Part shown: in pieces, positions 1 through 8,995 of the stretch
Position numbering within the stretch: the first letter of the stretch is position 1
Layout of the letters: each line of letters begins with the position of its first letter
Source of the DNA: Mycobacterium sp. MS1601
GTDB taxonomy: Bacteria > Actinomycetota > Actinomycetes > Mycobacteriales > Mycobacteriaceae
Assembly: GCF_001984215.1 (NCBI RefSeq)
Contig: NZ_CP019421.1
Location: 1-64,000, forward strand
Direction of reading: 5' to 3'
DNA: 64,000 bases
The notes under the pieces: generated by a model
What the model was told of the DNA's origin: nothing
The model's database searches: none
The model's input: only the letters and a program-made list of their open reading frames with translations
Translations under genes and position numbers: made by a program

Positions 1-224
1 GGGTCGCGCATAGTTGGTGCGAACGTCGCGCGGGTGGTGACGCCCAGCAGGGCAGCGAGTTCCAGTTGACCGGGAGCAGCAGCGCGCGGGGCGCCGGCCA
101 GAAAGTTCTCCGCTCGCGATGGGTCGTCCCCACTGATGGCGTGGAGAGCTTGTTGGTACGCAGTGCCAGGGTGCGCCGCCATGTAGGCACGGGCGAGCTT
201 CTTCAACCGAGCGGAATCGGGCAT
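1..224 (-). CDS. Partial protein with N-terminal PGTxYxxAL module
   Basis: The first 74 codons of a minus-strand gene that runs off the left edge. It opens MPDSARLKK, and residues 5-30 fit a module (basic helix, aromatic, then PGTAYQQAL) that also begins the proteins starting at 3110(-), 17995(-) and 28226(+). The rest of the visible part is Ala-rich and helical. Function is unknown. The repeated amino-terminal module suggests a shared targeting or DNA-contact role, which is inference. Codon usage is strongly GC3-biased, which supports coding. Confidence 0.6.
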   Translation of the reverse strand, partial: MPDSARLKKLARAYMAAHPGTAYQQALHAISGDDPSRAENFLAGAPRAAAPGQLELAALLGVTTRATFAPTMRD

Positions 225-848
225 CGTCCAAGCCTTCCGTGTGTGCCGCCGGTTCGACGCCGCGACCGCCATCTTCGCCGACAGACTCAGGATGGTTTCG
301 TGCCACGGCCCCTATGGGGGCTGACTGCCTACGTTGGTCTGGGTCGCGGCCTGGACCTTCGCAGCTCCCGCCGCGTGACGTGGCGATTACCCAACACTTT
401 AACGGCCCTGGCAGCCAATCCCTGGTTCGGAGACGAACAATTTTCAGAGGTGCGGCCATCGGGTGGATCTCGCTGCTGACCCGGCCAGCCAACGTCGCGG
501 CAAGGTCCGGTTTCTGCCCATCGCCTCGCTGAATCACCGCCACTAACGTGCCCGTGTAAAGTGGGCGACAGATGCAGTCGGCTCAAACCGGCTGTTCGCG
601 AAGAAGCCCCCTCCACAGGAGGGGGCTTCCCTGTTTCAGCGGGCACCCTGGCCGCCGGCCATCTCGACGACCGGTGCAGAACTTTCGCGTCCGCAATTCT
701 CAGGACTGAGCGAGTCGCTGCACGCGAGGGTCTACGGGACGGCCGGTCCTCTTACTGGCGGTGACAGCAGCCTGGGCGGCAACTTTCCGAACGAGGGGAC
801 TGCGCGGGGGTCTCGGCCTAGCCGTGGCCTCAATGGCCACCCACAGGC
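225..848. other. Non-coding stretch with one terminator
   Basis: No convincing gene was seen here. Open frames exist on both strands but lack ribosome binding sites and have shadow-like composition rich in Arg, Pro and Ser. The only clear element is the hairpin at 603-629. Confidence 0.5.
603..629. terminator. Strong hairpin, probable terminator
   Basis: A perfect 12-bp stem (GAAGCCCCCTCC) with a 3-base ACA loop, followed by CCTGTTTC. It is symmetrical enough to act on either strand. It could end transcription of the membrane-protein gene at 849-1160(-). Confidence 0.6.
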
Positions 849-1160
849 TCACAGCGCGCTCTTCAACAGCGTCCAGGCGGGCACAACCGGCAGCGCCGCG
901 ACCAGCACGGTCAAAGCCAAAACTAGAGGTACCGGTAGCGCGAAGGGGACGGCCACTGTCGAGGCCGCGATAACGCAGACGTACAGCACGACCGAGAGCG
1001 CGAGGAGCACGTAGGCGAGCCTGGTCGCAACACCAGCGCCAACGCCGGATTTGCGATTGAGCTCAATGCGCGGGGCTCCCCACAGGGCAAGCACTAGCGT
1101 CACCAGCACGGCGACCGCAGCGGGAACCATCAACCAGGCTGGAAGAAGTGGAGCGTTCAT
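849..1160 (-). CDS. Small three-helix membrane protein
   Basis: A 103-residue protein dominated by hydrophobic segments at about residues 7-27, 45-67 and 70-92, with a short basic loop (ELNRKSG) after the first. It is therefore an integral membrane protein of unknown role. The start has GAAAGG about 8 bases upstream. A class B promoter at 1215-1245 reads toward it with a 54-base leader. Its only regulatory relatives in the window are the CKAxxEPGG-tag genes and the DUF4236 gene, which have the same promoter class. Confidence 0.75.
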   Translation of the reverse strand: MNAPLLPAWLMVPAAVAVLVTLVLALWGAPRIELNRKSGVGAGVATRLAYVLLALSVVLYVCVIAASTVAVPFALPVPLVLALTVLVAALPVVPAWTLLKSAL

Positions 1161-1214
1161 CGGCGACCTTTCGCATCGGGGCCTACTACAGCCGTGGTAG
1201 GCGTCTCTGCTGAG

Positions 1215-1245
1215 TAAGTACCTCCGCGAGGCGCGATTTCCGTCA
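1215..1245 (-). promoter_or_regulatory. Class B promoter (TGACGG-N19-TACTTA)
   Basis: On the minus strand TGACGGAAA is followed, 19 bases after the first hexamer, by TACTTA. This is one of five sites in the window with identical spacing, and it lies upstream of the membrane gene starting at 1160. Confidence 0.65.
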
Positions 1246-1396
1246 CCCGCCTGGGTCTCGACCTAGAAACTCCCGCTTTCGGGTGACTGCGCTGACCGCA
1301 GTTCCATCCTCACCACCGGCCATGCCAATTATCCGGCGGACCCAGCGATGACGTCCTAACGTTGATCCGTATGACCCTCGAATCGGGTAGTCGGGT

Positions 1397-2107
1397 ATGA
1401 CCCGCAAATCGTCCTTCCCGTGGGCGCCCACCTCGATGCCGTTCATCCGCGATCACTGGATCCACGCTGAGTTCGACCGAAGGGTGACCGAGGACCGAGA
1501 GGAGGCCGCGCGGCTCCGAAACAACGGTCAACCGCGCGCCGCAGCTCGACTGGACGTGGATATCGCTGGAGACGTACACGCGCGAACTCAGCTTGCGCAG
1601 GCGAATCTCTACTGGGTCACTCGCGACATGGTCGACTATGCCCTTGCCGCCGCCAAAACACTCCCCGAATGGACGCCGCGGGCGGCTATGCCTTCCTCAA
1701 GCGGCCTGCTCTGCTGGGCCAAGCCTGCAGCCGGCTTCGCGATGCAGTGGGGCGCGGAAACACCAGTAGAGCGCGTGCCCGCAGATGCCATGGCCTGGTA
1801 CTTCCTCCAGGACGGCACGCTCCAGATCCTCGGCGCATCCAGAGCTGACCGCAGTGAGGCCTCGCGGCGTCAACTGCGTGTTGACACTCCCTTCGTAATC
1901 GGAAACGGCGGCAGTATCGACGCGGACCTGCCCCTGGCGATCGACATCATCGATGAGCGGAACGTCCCGGCCGTCCTATTACTCGGCGCGGCCTGGCTCT
2001 TGATGGCTCAAACGACTGTTTCCACCAATCGGCGCATCCCTCCCCCGAGCCACCGGGGGCGGGCAACCGTTCCTTCCGGGACGCTCCACCAGAACACTCC
2101 GCAGTGA
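1397..2107 (+). CDS. Actinobacterial plasmid/phage-type protein, probably frameshifted
   Basis: 236 residues, starting MTRKSSFPW. The central part (TRDMVDYALAAAKTLPEW, then GLLCWAKPA) resembles a conserved family of unknown function common on actinobacterial plasmids and phages. As I recall that family, members continue into a C-terminal region like VxDLRR...THxWxVxGHWRxQ...VHVLRR. That region is present here, but in the overlapping frame 2104-2331. The last 25 residues of this frame (Ser, Pro and Arg-rich) therefore look like out-of-frame readthrough after a lost base in the C/G runs near 2041-2060. Confidence 0.65.
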   Translation: MTRKSSFPWAPTSMPFIRDHWIHAEFDRRVTEDREEAARLRNNGQPRAAARLDVDIAGDVHARTQLAQANLYWVTRDMVDYALAAAKTLPEWTPRAAMPSSSGLLCWAKPAAGFAMQWGAETPVERVPADAMAWYFLQDGTLQILGASRADRSEASRRQLRVDTPFVIGNGGSIDADLPLAIDIIDERNVPAVLLLGAAWLLMAQTTVSTNRRIPPPSHRGRATVPSGTLHQNTPQ

Positions 2108-2331
2108 GCCTGATAGACCTTCGCCGTCTCGCGGCTGGTCCTGCTGAACACGTTTCCGGAAATGGCCGGAGCCGCACCTACACGCACCAGTGGTGGGTGG
2201 ATGGCCATTGGCGGCAACAGGCGTGTGGACCCGGACGCAGCTACCGCAAACCCGTTTGGATTGCACCACACATCAAAGGGCCTGAGGGCACACCCCTTGC
2301 GAACGAGCGCGTGCACGTTTTGCGTCGCTGA
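2104..2331 (+). CDS. C-terminal part of the preceding protein (GHWRxQ...VLRR)
   Basis: 75 residues from a GTG that overlaps the previous stop as GTGA. The frame is open and coding-like further upstream (reading PEPPGAGNRSFRDAPPEHS), so it may not be an independent gene. SLIDLRR, THQWWVDGHWRQQ and WIAPHIKGP match what I know as the C-terminal block of the same family. Two readings fit: a single-base loss splitting one gene, or two translationally coupled genes. I prefer the first. Confidence 0.6.
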   Translation: MSLIDLRRLAAGPAEHVSGNGRSRTYTHQWWVDGHWRQQACGPGRSYRKPVWIAPHIKGPEGTPLANERVHVLRR

Positions 2332-2393
2332 GTTGACCTAAAGCCTCAACTAGGGCGGATCTCCCGACGCTTGGATCATTGCCTGCACCCTCC

Positions 2394-3110
2394 TCATACA
2401 GGGACTGCTCGATATGTCGGCTCTGGCTCGTCCTCAATCGCCGCCGTCCCGGTGTGAGCCTTCGCTATGTAGTGGTCGGCAAGGATCAGTTCGTTGGTGG
2501 TGTGGGGGAATTCGCAGCTCTCAGCTTCGGCGCACACGCAGCGCCAGCAGTCCTCACAGAACGTGTTTCCTTCATCATCGCTACCCACGGGGTAGTCCCG
2601 AACTATGTGATGCCGGCGCTCTTCGCAGATCCTTGCTTGCCGGTGGTAATCATCTCGCCAGTCCTGGATCCCGGCTCGGGCGAAGGCAAGGGTCTCGTCG
2701 TCTCGGATCCAGTACCCTCCCGATACCCGCGTCCAAAGTCCTTCCACTATCAATGTTTCGAGCTTCTCAGCGTCGATTCGTGAGCCACGGTCTCGAACCG
2801 CGTCGGGGACAGACAACGGAACAAACCCCATCTGGTCCTCACGCTCAGCGAAAAAGGCCAGAGCTACGCTGACCTCCGCGGTATCCAAGTGCACCTTGAA
2901 GAGGGCGGCATCATCGAGCCGGCGGTATGCCGCCAGGTGCGCGCCGCGGGGACTCTCCATTGCGACGAACTCGTACTCGTGCTGGACAGGGCGGGTGACC
3001 GCCCGCTTAGCCACGGGGTACGGTGTGCCTGGATTGTCGCGCTGATATTGGCGTGCAGCATCTTTGGATGCGTTGTTGGGCTTCTTACTGCGCGTCATTC
3101 GAGTCTCCAA
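2394..3110 (-). CDS. Unknown protein with PGTPY module and Cys-rich C-terminal part
   Basis: 238 residues from 3110, with an alternative start at 3098 (MTRSKK). Residues 15-40 contain the DNPGTPYPVAKRAV version of the amino-terminal module shared with three other genes. Around residues 170-205 there are CEERRHH, CEDCWRCVC and C-x-FPHTTN, a plausible zinc site. The middle (AYRRLDDAALFKVHLDTAEV) is folded-looking but unrecognised. It converges with the gene ending at 2331. No function is assigned. Confidence 0.75.
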   Translation of the reverse strand: METRMTRSKKPNNASKDAARQYQRDNPGTPYPVAKRAVTRPVQHEYEFVAMESPRGAHLAAYRRLDDAALFKVHLDTAEVSVALAFFAEREDQMGFVPLSVPDAVRDRGSRIDAEKLETLIVEGLWTRVSGGYWIRDDETLAFARAGIQDWRDDYHRQARICEERRHHIVRDYPVGSDDEGNTFCEDCWRCVCAEAESCEFPHTTNELILADHYIAKAHTGTAAIEDEPEPTYRAVPV

Positions 3111-3582
3111 ACGTCAGGCGGTTTTGCCTCGTCCCACATCAACGAGGAGGCTTGGCGTTCATCAACAAGCGCGTGACCCGAGGGGTCTGGTCTTCGTAAG
3201 CCAGCGGCCGATGTGGGGCCGTGTACTGCAATCTGGCAACTCGAAGAGTCCGCCGCGCGCACGCGACGCTGATCGAATACTAGCCGACTTTTCCGCCCAG
3301 CCACGTGGACGCCGTGCATCAGATCCCCACCAATATTCGCCAAACAGACCGCCCGGCAGGTTCTTTCACCGCATAGGGCAATTATTCCCACAGGTGGCAA
3401 ACTAGGGGGCAGGAGCCGCGATTGAGCCGGTACGAAGCTGCGGCCGCCGGGTCTGCGGACTAAGCGCCGTTGGCTGGGTGCGTCGGTATTCGGGACCTAC
3501 AGGCCGCCATTGCGGCTGGGGAGTCACCCCCCGACGCGGCCCGGAGGGCGCTGGCAGGCGCCCTCCGGCCGGGGGTCCGATC
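3111..3582. other. Intergenic region without a recognisable gene
   Basis: About 470 bases. A 101-codon minus-strand frame (3095-3400) lacks a binding site and reads as a shadow. The only clear structure is the hairpin at 3541-3568 just past the ligase gene. Confidence 0.5.
3541..3568 (-). terminator. Hairpin terminator after the ligase gene
   Basis: Perfect 11-bp stem (CCGGAGGGCGC) with loop TGGCAG, 15 bases beyond the stop of the ligase gene. Confidence 0.65.
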
Positions 3583-4653
3583 TCAGCTGGCCTTGAGTTT
3601 GAGTTGGGCTACTACGCACTCGGCGGGCTCTACGTCGTCTCGGACGCCCAGGAGGACGGGCTGATAGAGCGCGCCGCCAGATTGCGCGGCGTAGAGGTAC
3701 CGGACTTCGACGACATCGCCGATCTGCGGTCGGTTCTGGTTCGCCGGGACGGTCACGTTCCCGACTGCCTTCCAGTCGTCGCCGTCGAGCAGGCTCACCC
3801 CCACGCTGCGCTGCTGGTTCACCGCGGTGACCATCGCGGAGATGGTCGCTACGAACTTGAGCTTGAGCTGCGTCCCCCCGCTGTTGGGGCGCCCCTGCCG
3901 ATAGGGGGCATCCCATCGCTTGAACACGACGCCTTCGGCGTTGCGCTCCCGGAGTTCGTTGAGGTGGTCAGCCTTGGCTGTCGCGTCCGTCCAGCACCGG
4001 GCGTAGACGATGTGAGCGGAAAACCTGGCTCTGTCGATCAGAGCGGTAAGGGCGCTGTAGCGATCGCGGTAAGGCCGCTCGCGCAGGTCGGTGCTGTCCC
4101 GTGAGAGCAGGTCGAACACGTGAAAGCGATCGCCGATGACTTCGCCATCCAGCACGAAGTCTCCGGACAGGGCGAGAGCTGCGGCGGCGACGGGGGCGGA
4201 CAGGCTGACGACCAGACCGAGCTTATTGACGCCCTCGACCACGGTGCCAATCTTGCGCAGCATCAGGCGCCGCCCGTCGAACTTCTCCTGCATGACCCAG
4301 TGCGGGTCAGCCACGACGCGGGCGGCTTCGCCCTCGTCGATGACATTGAGCAGCTGCGGCAGCAGCCCGCTGACCCGGCCCGCCTTGTCGCTGTGAAGGT
4401 AGGGCGTGCCGGAGTCGCCGTCGGTGTACCCCTTGGATCGCTTGTCGGACACCAGCTTCTCGAAGATACGCTGAGCGGTGGCGTGATCGACCGGGGCTTT
4501 CGTTTTGGTCCCGGTGGTCAGTGTTGCTCCCCTGCGGCCATAGGCAAAGGTCACGACGAAACCGCCGTCTGCTGATTCGATGCTCGCGTGATAGACCTTG
4601 TCGCTGGAGCCAGACTTGAAGTAAAGGCTCGCGGATTCTGCGCGGTTGTCCAT
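3583..4653 (-). CDS. ATP-dependent DNA ligase with N-terminal WGR-type domain
   Basis: 356 residues. Residues 1-90 look like a WGR domain (FAYGRRG at about 36-42, a variant of the WGR signature). Then comes a DNA ligase nucleotidyltransferase core: motif I EKFDGRR with K124 as the adenylated lysine, FVLDGEV (E171) as motif III, EGVVFKR (240-246) as motif IV and KLKF (264-267) as motif V. A short OB-fold follows. It should seal nicks using ATP. WGR domains occur in proteins that bind DNA breaks, so a self-targeting nick-repair ligase is a fair inference. It stands alone, with a class A promoter and hairpin leader upstream. Confidence 0.9.
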   Translation of the reverse strand: MDNRAESASLYFKSGSSDKVYHASIESADGGFVVTFAYGRRGATLTTGTKTKAPVDHATAQRIFEKLVSDKRSKGYTDGDSGTPYLHSDKAGRVSGLLPQLLNVIDEGEAARVVADPHWVMQEKFDGRRLMLRKIGTVVEGVNKLGLVVSLSAPVAAAALALSGDFVLDGEVIGDRFHVFDLLSRDSTDLRERPYRDRYSALTALIDRARFSAHIVYARCWTDATAKADHLNELRERNAEGVVFKRWDAPYRQGRPNSGGTQLKLKFVATISAMVTAVNQQRSVGVSLLDGDDWKAVGNVTVPANQNRPQIGDVVEVRYLYAAQSGGALYQPVLLGVRDDVEPAECVVAQLKLKAS

Positions 4654-4671
4654 GTCGAAATTCCCTTCGTA

Positions 4672-4697
4672 GGTGAGCAGACGCGCACGCCTGCCCG
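4672..4697 (-). ncRNA. Hairpin leader element (ligase mRNA)
   Basis: Sense strand: stem CAGGCG/CGTCTG with loop TGCG, followed by CTCACC (degenerate form of CGGTCACC). Part of the recurrent leader family. Confidence 0.55.
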
Positions 4698-4715
4698 TTT
4701 GGATCGAACACCGTA

Positions 4716-4737
4716 ATCATACGGTGCAGCACTGACA
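4716..4737 (-). promoter_or_regulatory. Class A promoter (TGTCAG-N10-TATGAT)
   Basis: Exact N10 spacing, located 63 bases before the ligase start. Confidence 0.7.
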
Positions 4738-4783
4738 TTCAGATGGGGCAGCTGCGGTAGGCCGGGCTTCCAAGACGTCCGAC

Positions 4784-5056
4784 TTACACCGCCTCCCAGC
4801 TCACTTGCGCCGCCTGGCACTGCTCGACGTAGTGCACGCTGAGGTCGGCGCTGCTGATGAACCTCAGCGGGCAGGTGTCCTCCCATACCTCGGGCAATGT
4901 CTCGATGGGATGGATGTCCGCTTCGGTGAAGCCGTAGTCGAACATGAGGTCCCGGTCGCCGCCCCAGGTGATCAGGTAGATCTTGTGGCAGCCGTCGTAG
5001 GCGAACTCGGTGGCCTCGACGACGTTGCCGTTGATTTTCAGCGTCCCGTCGCTCAT
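4784..5056 (-). CDS. Small acidic protein, second gene of a two-gene operon
   Basis: 90 residues (MSDGTLKINGNVVEATEFAYDG...). An apparent all-beta start (LKINGNVVEATEFAYDGCHKIYLI) is followed by an acidic segment (DIHPIETLPEVWEDT). The ATG overlaps the upstream stop as ATGA, so translation is coupled to the gene starting at 5442. Unrecognised. It is cytosolic, with no signal or membrane segment. Confidence 0.75.
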   Translation of the reverse strand: MSDGTLKINGNVVEATEFAYDGCHKIYLITWGGDRDLMFDYGFTEADIHPIETLPEVWEDTCPLRFISSADLSVHYVEQCQAAQVSWEAV

Positions 5057-5442
5057 TTCACGGCCCCCGCGATCGTGCGCAGGTGCGCCAAGGTGATGTA
5101 CGGGTTGTATGAGCCGGGCCAGGGTGAGTCATCGTTGAGGAACGCCACTTCTGGGAGCCACCCGATGGCGTAGTCCAACTCGTCGTCGTCCAGCTCTTGA
5201 CCGCCCCACGCGGTGCCGATGTGTCGTGCGTAGGAGGGCAGCCGGTTCTCGTCATCGACGTAAACCGCTGCGTCAGGGTCGATTTCCAGCGCCACCATTC
5301 GTTCGACGGCGTTCGCGATCGCCTCGCGTTCCTGATCTGTCATGCCCCTGGGGGCCGGTCCGCTGCCTTCGGGCACCGGCGTCTCGTCCTGCTCGCTGGC
5401 ATCCACGTGTGCGCTTGCCCTTTTCACGGTTGAATTCAGCAT
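5053..5442 (-). CDS. Small acidic protein, first gene of a two-gene operon
   Basis: 129 residues. A polar N-terminal tail, then a helical block beginning at MTDQEREAIANAVERM and an acidic DDDELDYAIGWLPEVAFLND region. Unrecognised. The start is supported by AGGGGAAG upstream, a hairpin leader (5464-5491) and a class A promoter (5523-5544). It probably shares transcript and function with the following gene. Confidence 0.75.
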   Translation of the reverse strand: MLNSTVKRASAHVDASEQDETPVPEGSGPAPRGMTDQEREAIANAVERMVALEIDPDAAVYVDDENRLPSYARHIGTAWGGQELDDDELDYAIGWLPEVAFLNDDSPWPGSYNPYITLAHLRTIAGAVK

Positions 5443-5463
5443 CTGTTGCTTCCCCTCACGGGT

Positions 5464-5491
5464 CCGGTGACCGAACGCTCACGTCCGGCCG
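5464..5491 (-). ncRNA. Hairpin leader element
   Basis: Sense: CGGCC, stem GGACG/CGTTC (one G-U), loop TGAG, then GGTCACC. Confidence 0.65.
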
Positions 5492-5522
5492 AATTGTTGT
5501 ATGTCGTTGTCCGACATGACTT

Positions 5523-5544
5523 ATTTTACCTTCACCCACCGACA
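5523..5544 (-). promoter_or_regulatory. Class A promoter (TGTCGG-N10-TAAAAT)
   Basis: Exact N10 spacing. A second, weaker TGTCGG lies 25 bases downstream (about 5509-5514). Confidence 0.7.
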
Positions 5545-5545
5545 T

Positions 5546-6275
5546 CTTTGGAGGGTTCTGCGGGTTCCGCCCGAGACGGCAATCTGCACGAAAGTTGGAC
5601 ACTCAGGCCAGGGTGGCAGCTTCGCGTGGGGCAGTTCCGGAGCTGTGCGACAGGGCCTGCTCCGCAGGGAGTCGAGAGGAGGTTGCTGGGGAATGTCGGG
5701 CCGGTGCAGCAAATCCGCCGAAAGAGGCCTCACCTGCGGTTAGCGTCGCCGCAAGCAAAGATCACGAACTCGGGCCGAGCAGTTCCACGTACTGTTTCGG
5801 CCCCTGACCGGCGGATTCATAGCTGGCAAAGCGCCGTGGCTCAGCATTTGCTGGGCCTGGAACGGGCTGCGGAAAGAACCCCTCGATAGAGGACGCCTGC
5901 CATCCGGCCGCATTCATGCAGGTCAGGGGCGGACCAGTGGCGGGCGCCAGGAGGTATCGGTCGGTCAGTGGCCCTTCAGAGAGCGATTCCGAGCGGCGAC
6001 TCCACCGACTTTATTCCAATTTTCCAGAGATTAAATCGCTCTAGCAAACTGCGTATGCGTCGCGCGTTACCGCGCGACGCCGATAAGCGGGCCGCTTTCG
6101 GCTGGCCCGCGCGGACACCTGTCGCGCACCACCTCTTCACGCCGCCCCGATCAGATATCGCCACGTCAAGAGCCCAAGGACTCGCAACACGCCGCTCAGA
6201 GGCGGTACCGACGAACGCGGGCCAATTGGGGTTAACGTGGCCGGTAATCGAAGGTCCGCGACGTAAGGGGTTCCC
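5546..6275. other. 730-bp region without a recognisable gene
   Basis: Several open frames on both strands, none with a binding site or natural composition. Both ends are promoter or start regions: class A reads left at 5523-5544, and the plus-strand operon begins at 6276. It may be decayed DNA. Confidence 0.45.
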
Positions 6276-6437
6276 GTGAATCGACTTGATCAGCTAACTG
6301 GCGAACGCATCGCTGAATTTGTCCAGAGGATGGCTGAGGATGAGATCCCGGCCACTCCGCAACCGTTCCTCGCTGATGCGCGAGCCCTCGGGAGCCAAGC
6401 GACTTCGACCTTTGTGGCGTTCCGTGCGTCATGCTGA
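6276..6437 (+). CDS. Small 53-residue helical protein
   Basis: Starts at GTG with AAGGGG 6 bases upstream. Reads MNRLDQLTGERIAEF..., an amphipathic helix followed by a second segment ending VAFRASC. The stop overlaps the next start by 7 bases, which indicates coupled translation with the gene at 6431. Unrecognised. Composition and overlap make it a credible gene. Confidence 0.6.
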   Translation: MNRLDQLTGERIAEFVQRMAEDEIPATPQPFLADARALGSQATSTFVAFRASC

Positions 6438-7171
6438 GCAATGTCGTCGTCGACGGATGGTTCGTGCCCGGCGAGGGCCCCGCTGAGGCATACGTGCTGA
6501 CACCTGCCGGTGCGTGTTACCACTTGCTGCAAAGCCCCGAGTTCGCTACCGCTGCTGCGTCATCAGAGATGCCGGTAACTCCCACGCTGACGCTCGGCAG
6601 GGCCGCTGACGGCGAACCGGACGTCATTGATCGACACCACAAGATCCACGACGCGCTAGACGCTGCGGCAGACCTTCTGATCGCCAAGATGGCCGATGCG
6701 GAAGCGTTAGACGAGGTGGTGGCCATGGCCGTGGAGCGCTTCATATCCAAAATGAACCGCCTGGGCCTGCACCCCAAGGATCAGACCTTCCTGTGCCGAC
6801 TGGACCCCGATGATGAGTGCCTGCGCGACCACTACGGGGACCAAACAGAACTGGCCGCCGCGTACATCCGCGAGCCCATGCCGAACGTCACTGTCACCGG
6901 ATGGATTGTTGACCTTCCTCATGACCCATACGACCAGCAGTACGCAGACCGCGCTTTTGTGATCGCTGATGACGGAACGATTTTCCCACTCGTCCAACCC
7001 ACCGAGCTGGCAGGCAGAGACCTCTCACCAGAAGACATCGAGCCGGTCGACCCAATCGAATTCGAGCCCCTGGCCGACCGGTATCTCGACGACGAAGCGC
7101 ATGCCCAGGCCGCGGCGTTGCTCCTAGGGATCGACCACGCCTTGGCGATACGCGAACAGCCCTGCCACTAA
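6431..7171 (+). CDS. Unknown acidic protein
   Basis: 246 residues, strongly acidic. It appears to hold two related beta segments, VVVDGWFVPGE...YVLTPAGACYHLLQ near the start and VTVTGWIVDLP...FVIADDGTIFPLVQP near residues 145-185, which suggests an internal duplication flanking a helical middle. No membrane or catalytic motif was seen. It is translated with the small gene at 6276 and converges on the gene ending at 7208. Confidence 0.7.
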   Translation: MLSNVVVDGWFVPGEGPAEAYVLTPAGACYHLLQSPEFATAAASSEMPVTPTLTLGRAADGEPDVIDRHHKIHDALDAAADLLIAKMADAEALDEVVAMAVERFISKMNRLGLHPKDQTFLCRLDPDDECLRDHYGDQTELAAAYIREPMPNVTVTGWIVDLPHDPYDQQYADRAFVIADDGTIFPLVQPTELAGRDLSPEDIEPVDPIEFEPLADRYLDDEAHAQAAALLLGIDHALAIREQPCH

Positions 7172-7207
7172 CCCCGTGCCGCCGGCCGAGCGCCGGATCG
7201 TCGCCAC

Positions 7208-8995
7208 CTAACGGATGACGGTGAGTCCAACGATGTACGCGGCCGGGATGGTGACACCGTTGTGCAGCCCTTCTGGGATGAAGCTGAGAGCACCATTGCT
7301 CCGCACCGATTCCACCACTCCTTCGACCTCACATAGGTGCGGGCCGGGGTCGTCGTGTGAGGGACATTCGGTTTGCAGTTCAACGTGGATGCGCCCGCGC
7401 ACTTGCCATCGGCTGTCTTCCGGTAGGCCCATACTCAGCAGAGCCAGGTCGTCACAGCCGTAGACGAATACAGCTCCGGGTTCCAACGCATGCCGGACGG
7501 CATAGGCAGTCCAATCACCGCCGCCATCGCGGCCGCGGTACAGATCTGGCGGAGCGGAGTCAGGCGTCAGCGGACGGTGCACCCGCCCATAGTAGTAATG
7601 GCCTGAACCTGATTCACGTTGTGCGAGCCCACTTCTGGCCTCATCGACCATCACCGTGGGCTTGCGCCTACTGGTGAATTCGCTACTGACGATCGCGACG
7701 CCGGCCCACCTCGCTAGTCGAATCGCTTGATGGCGATCGTCGGTGATGGGCTCGCTGTGCATGGGGGCGGGCAGCTCTGCAACGTGCGCTGCGGCCCAGG
7801 CGGGGACTCTGAGGATTGCGACACTGCCGCTTCGGTAGCCGCCATACCCGTCGCGACGTGCAAGTTGGTGTGGCCCGCTGACGACTTCGAACTGTGCGAG
7901 GTAGGCGATCGAGTCCATCCCTTCGCCGGTGAGCGGCCACCACGGAACGCACATCAGGTGGGTGCAGTTGTCGGTCGTGTCTCCTTCTGTGGAGAACAGC
8001 CCGCCGGCCGCCAGCTCCAGGCGCTGGACCCATTCGGCCACGTGGAGGCGGCGATGGGCTTGAGCAGTTCGCAGCGCCCAGGTGTGGGGGCAATCGCCCC
8101 CTACAGGGGTGGGGTCGTGCACGGCGCAGCATGGCAGTGCGTTCAGGTCGTGGACGTGGGGAAATTGCTCGTCGAAGTAGTCCGCCAGGCGATCCACGCT
8201 GATGCTGCCGCCGCGTTTAGTCGCGTCGCGCCATGTCGCGGCGGTGAGGTGCCACGGAGACGGCTGCTTGTAGCCCGCTCCCCGCGCACCCATCATCTGC
8301 TGGTACACATCGGGAGGTTTTGTGCAGCCCGAGATTTGCATGATCGCATCTGACTCTTGGAGCGCCGCGCTGTCGGTCTCCACCATCCGGATTGCTCTCT
8401 CCAAGATGGCGGACCGGCCGGGATTGTCGCCTATGCCCTTGGCGAGTTGCGAAATGGTAGATGCCGCGGATCGGCGATGGGTATCGACGGCATGGGTAAC
8501 TTCCAAGGCGGTTGCAGCCCAGCCCTTTCCACGGATCTCCCGCAGCTTCTGCGCCCAGACGTCGCCGGCTAGGGGCTGTCGGGCTTTCCACCGCGCGAAC
8601 TGCAGCCACGTCCAGTCGCCGTCAGCTGCACCATCGAGGCCGTCCTGCACCCATTCGGCGGCGCGCACTAGCTCGGCGACCAATGTCACGAACGCATCCG
8701 CGGCCGGCGAGATCGTCGCCTGCCGCGCGCAGCCCAAGCACACGTCGTGAAGCGAGATGTTGAAATCCAGCGCAGCCACCCGATTCGATACTGGCGGTGG
8801 TTTTCGCTCTTTGAGGGGAGTCCATTCACGTTCGCCGGGGAGGAACTTGCAGGCCGATCGCTTATCCGCCCAGTGATACTTCGACTTCAGCGAGGACTGC
8901 CAGAGCGGGATGGTCGCAGCAGCAAGTTGGTCGGGGACGTCGAGCGCTAACGCTTCGAGCTGGTCGCGTGTAACCGCCGCGAGATCACCGATCAT
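7208..8995 (-). CDS. Large unknown protein (about 595 residues)
   Basis: Start chosen at MIGDLAAVTRDQ. A GTG at 9052 would add 19 unconvincing residues. The sequence is mixed helical and Trp-rich, with Cys clusters CLGCARQ (about 82-88) and LPCCAVHD...GDCPHTW (about 285-303) that could bind a metal, and a C-terminal beta-rich part (QVRGRIHVELQTECPSHDDPG). The TACTTA just before 8995 could be a -10 element giving a leaderless transcript, though no class B upstream half is present. No family was recognised. Confidence 0.7.
   Translation of the reverse strand: MIGDLAAVTRDQLEALALDVPDQLAAATIPLWQSSLKSKYHWADKRSACKFLPGEREWTPLKERKPPPVSNRVAALDFNISLHDVCLGCARQATISPAADAFVTLVAELVRAAEWVQDGLDGAADGDWTWLQFARWKARQPLAGDVWAQKLREIRGKGWAATALEVTHAVDTHRRSAASTISQLAKGIGDNPGRSAILERAIRMVETDSAALQESDAIMQISGCTKPPDVYQQMMGARGAGYKQPSPWHLTAATWRDATKRGGSISVDRLADYFDEQFPHVHDLNALPCCAVHDPTPVGGDCPHTWALRTAQAHRRLHVAEWVQRLELAAGGLFSTEGDTTDNCTHLMCVPWWPLTGEGMDSIAYLAQFEVVSGPHQLARRDGYGGYRSGSVAILRVPAWAAAHVAELPAPMHSEPITDDRHQAIRLARWAGVAIVSSEFTSRRKPTVMVDEARSGLAQRESGSGHYYYGRVHRPLTPDSAPPDLYRGRDGGGDWTAYAVRHALEPGAVFVYGCDDLALLSMGLPEDSRWQVRGRIHVELQTECPSHDDPGPHLCEVEGVVESVRSNGALSFIPEGLHNGVTIPAAYIVGLTVIR

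Noticed and set aside
329-646. 105-codon minus-strand frame with an ATG
   Set aside because: No binding site, Arg/Pro-rich composition, and it spans the terminator hairpin at 603-629.
3095-3400. 101-codon minus-strand frame upstream of the gene starting at 3110
   Set aside because: Its end overlaps a clear gene start and its composition is unnatural.
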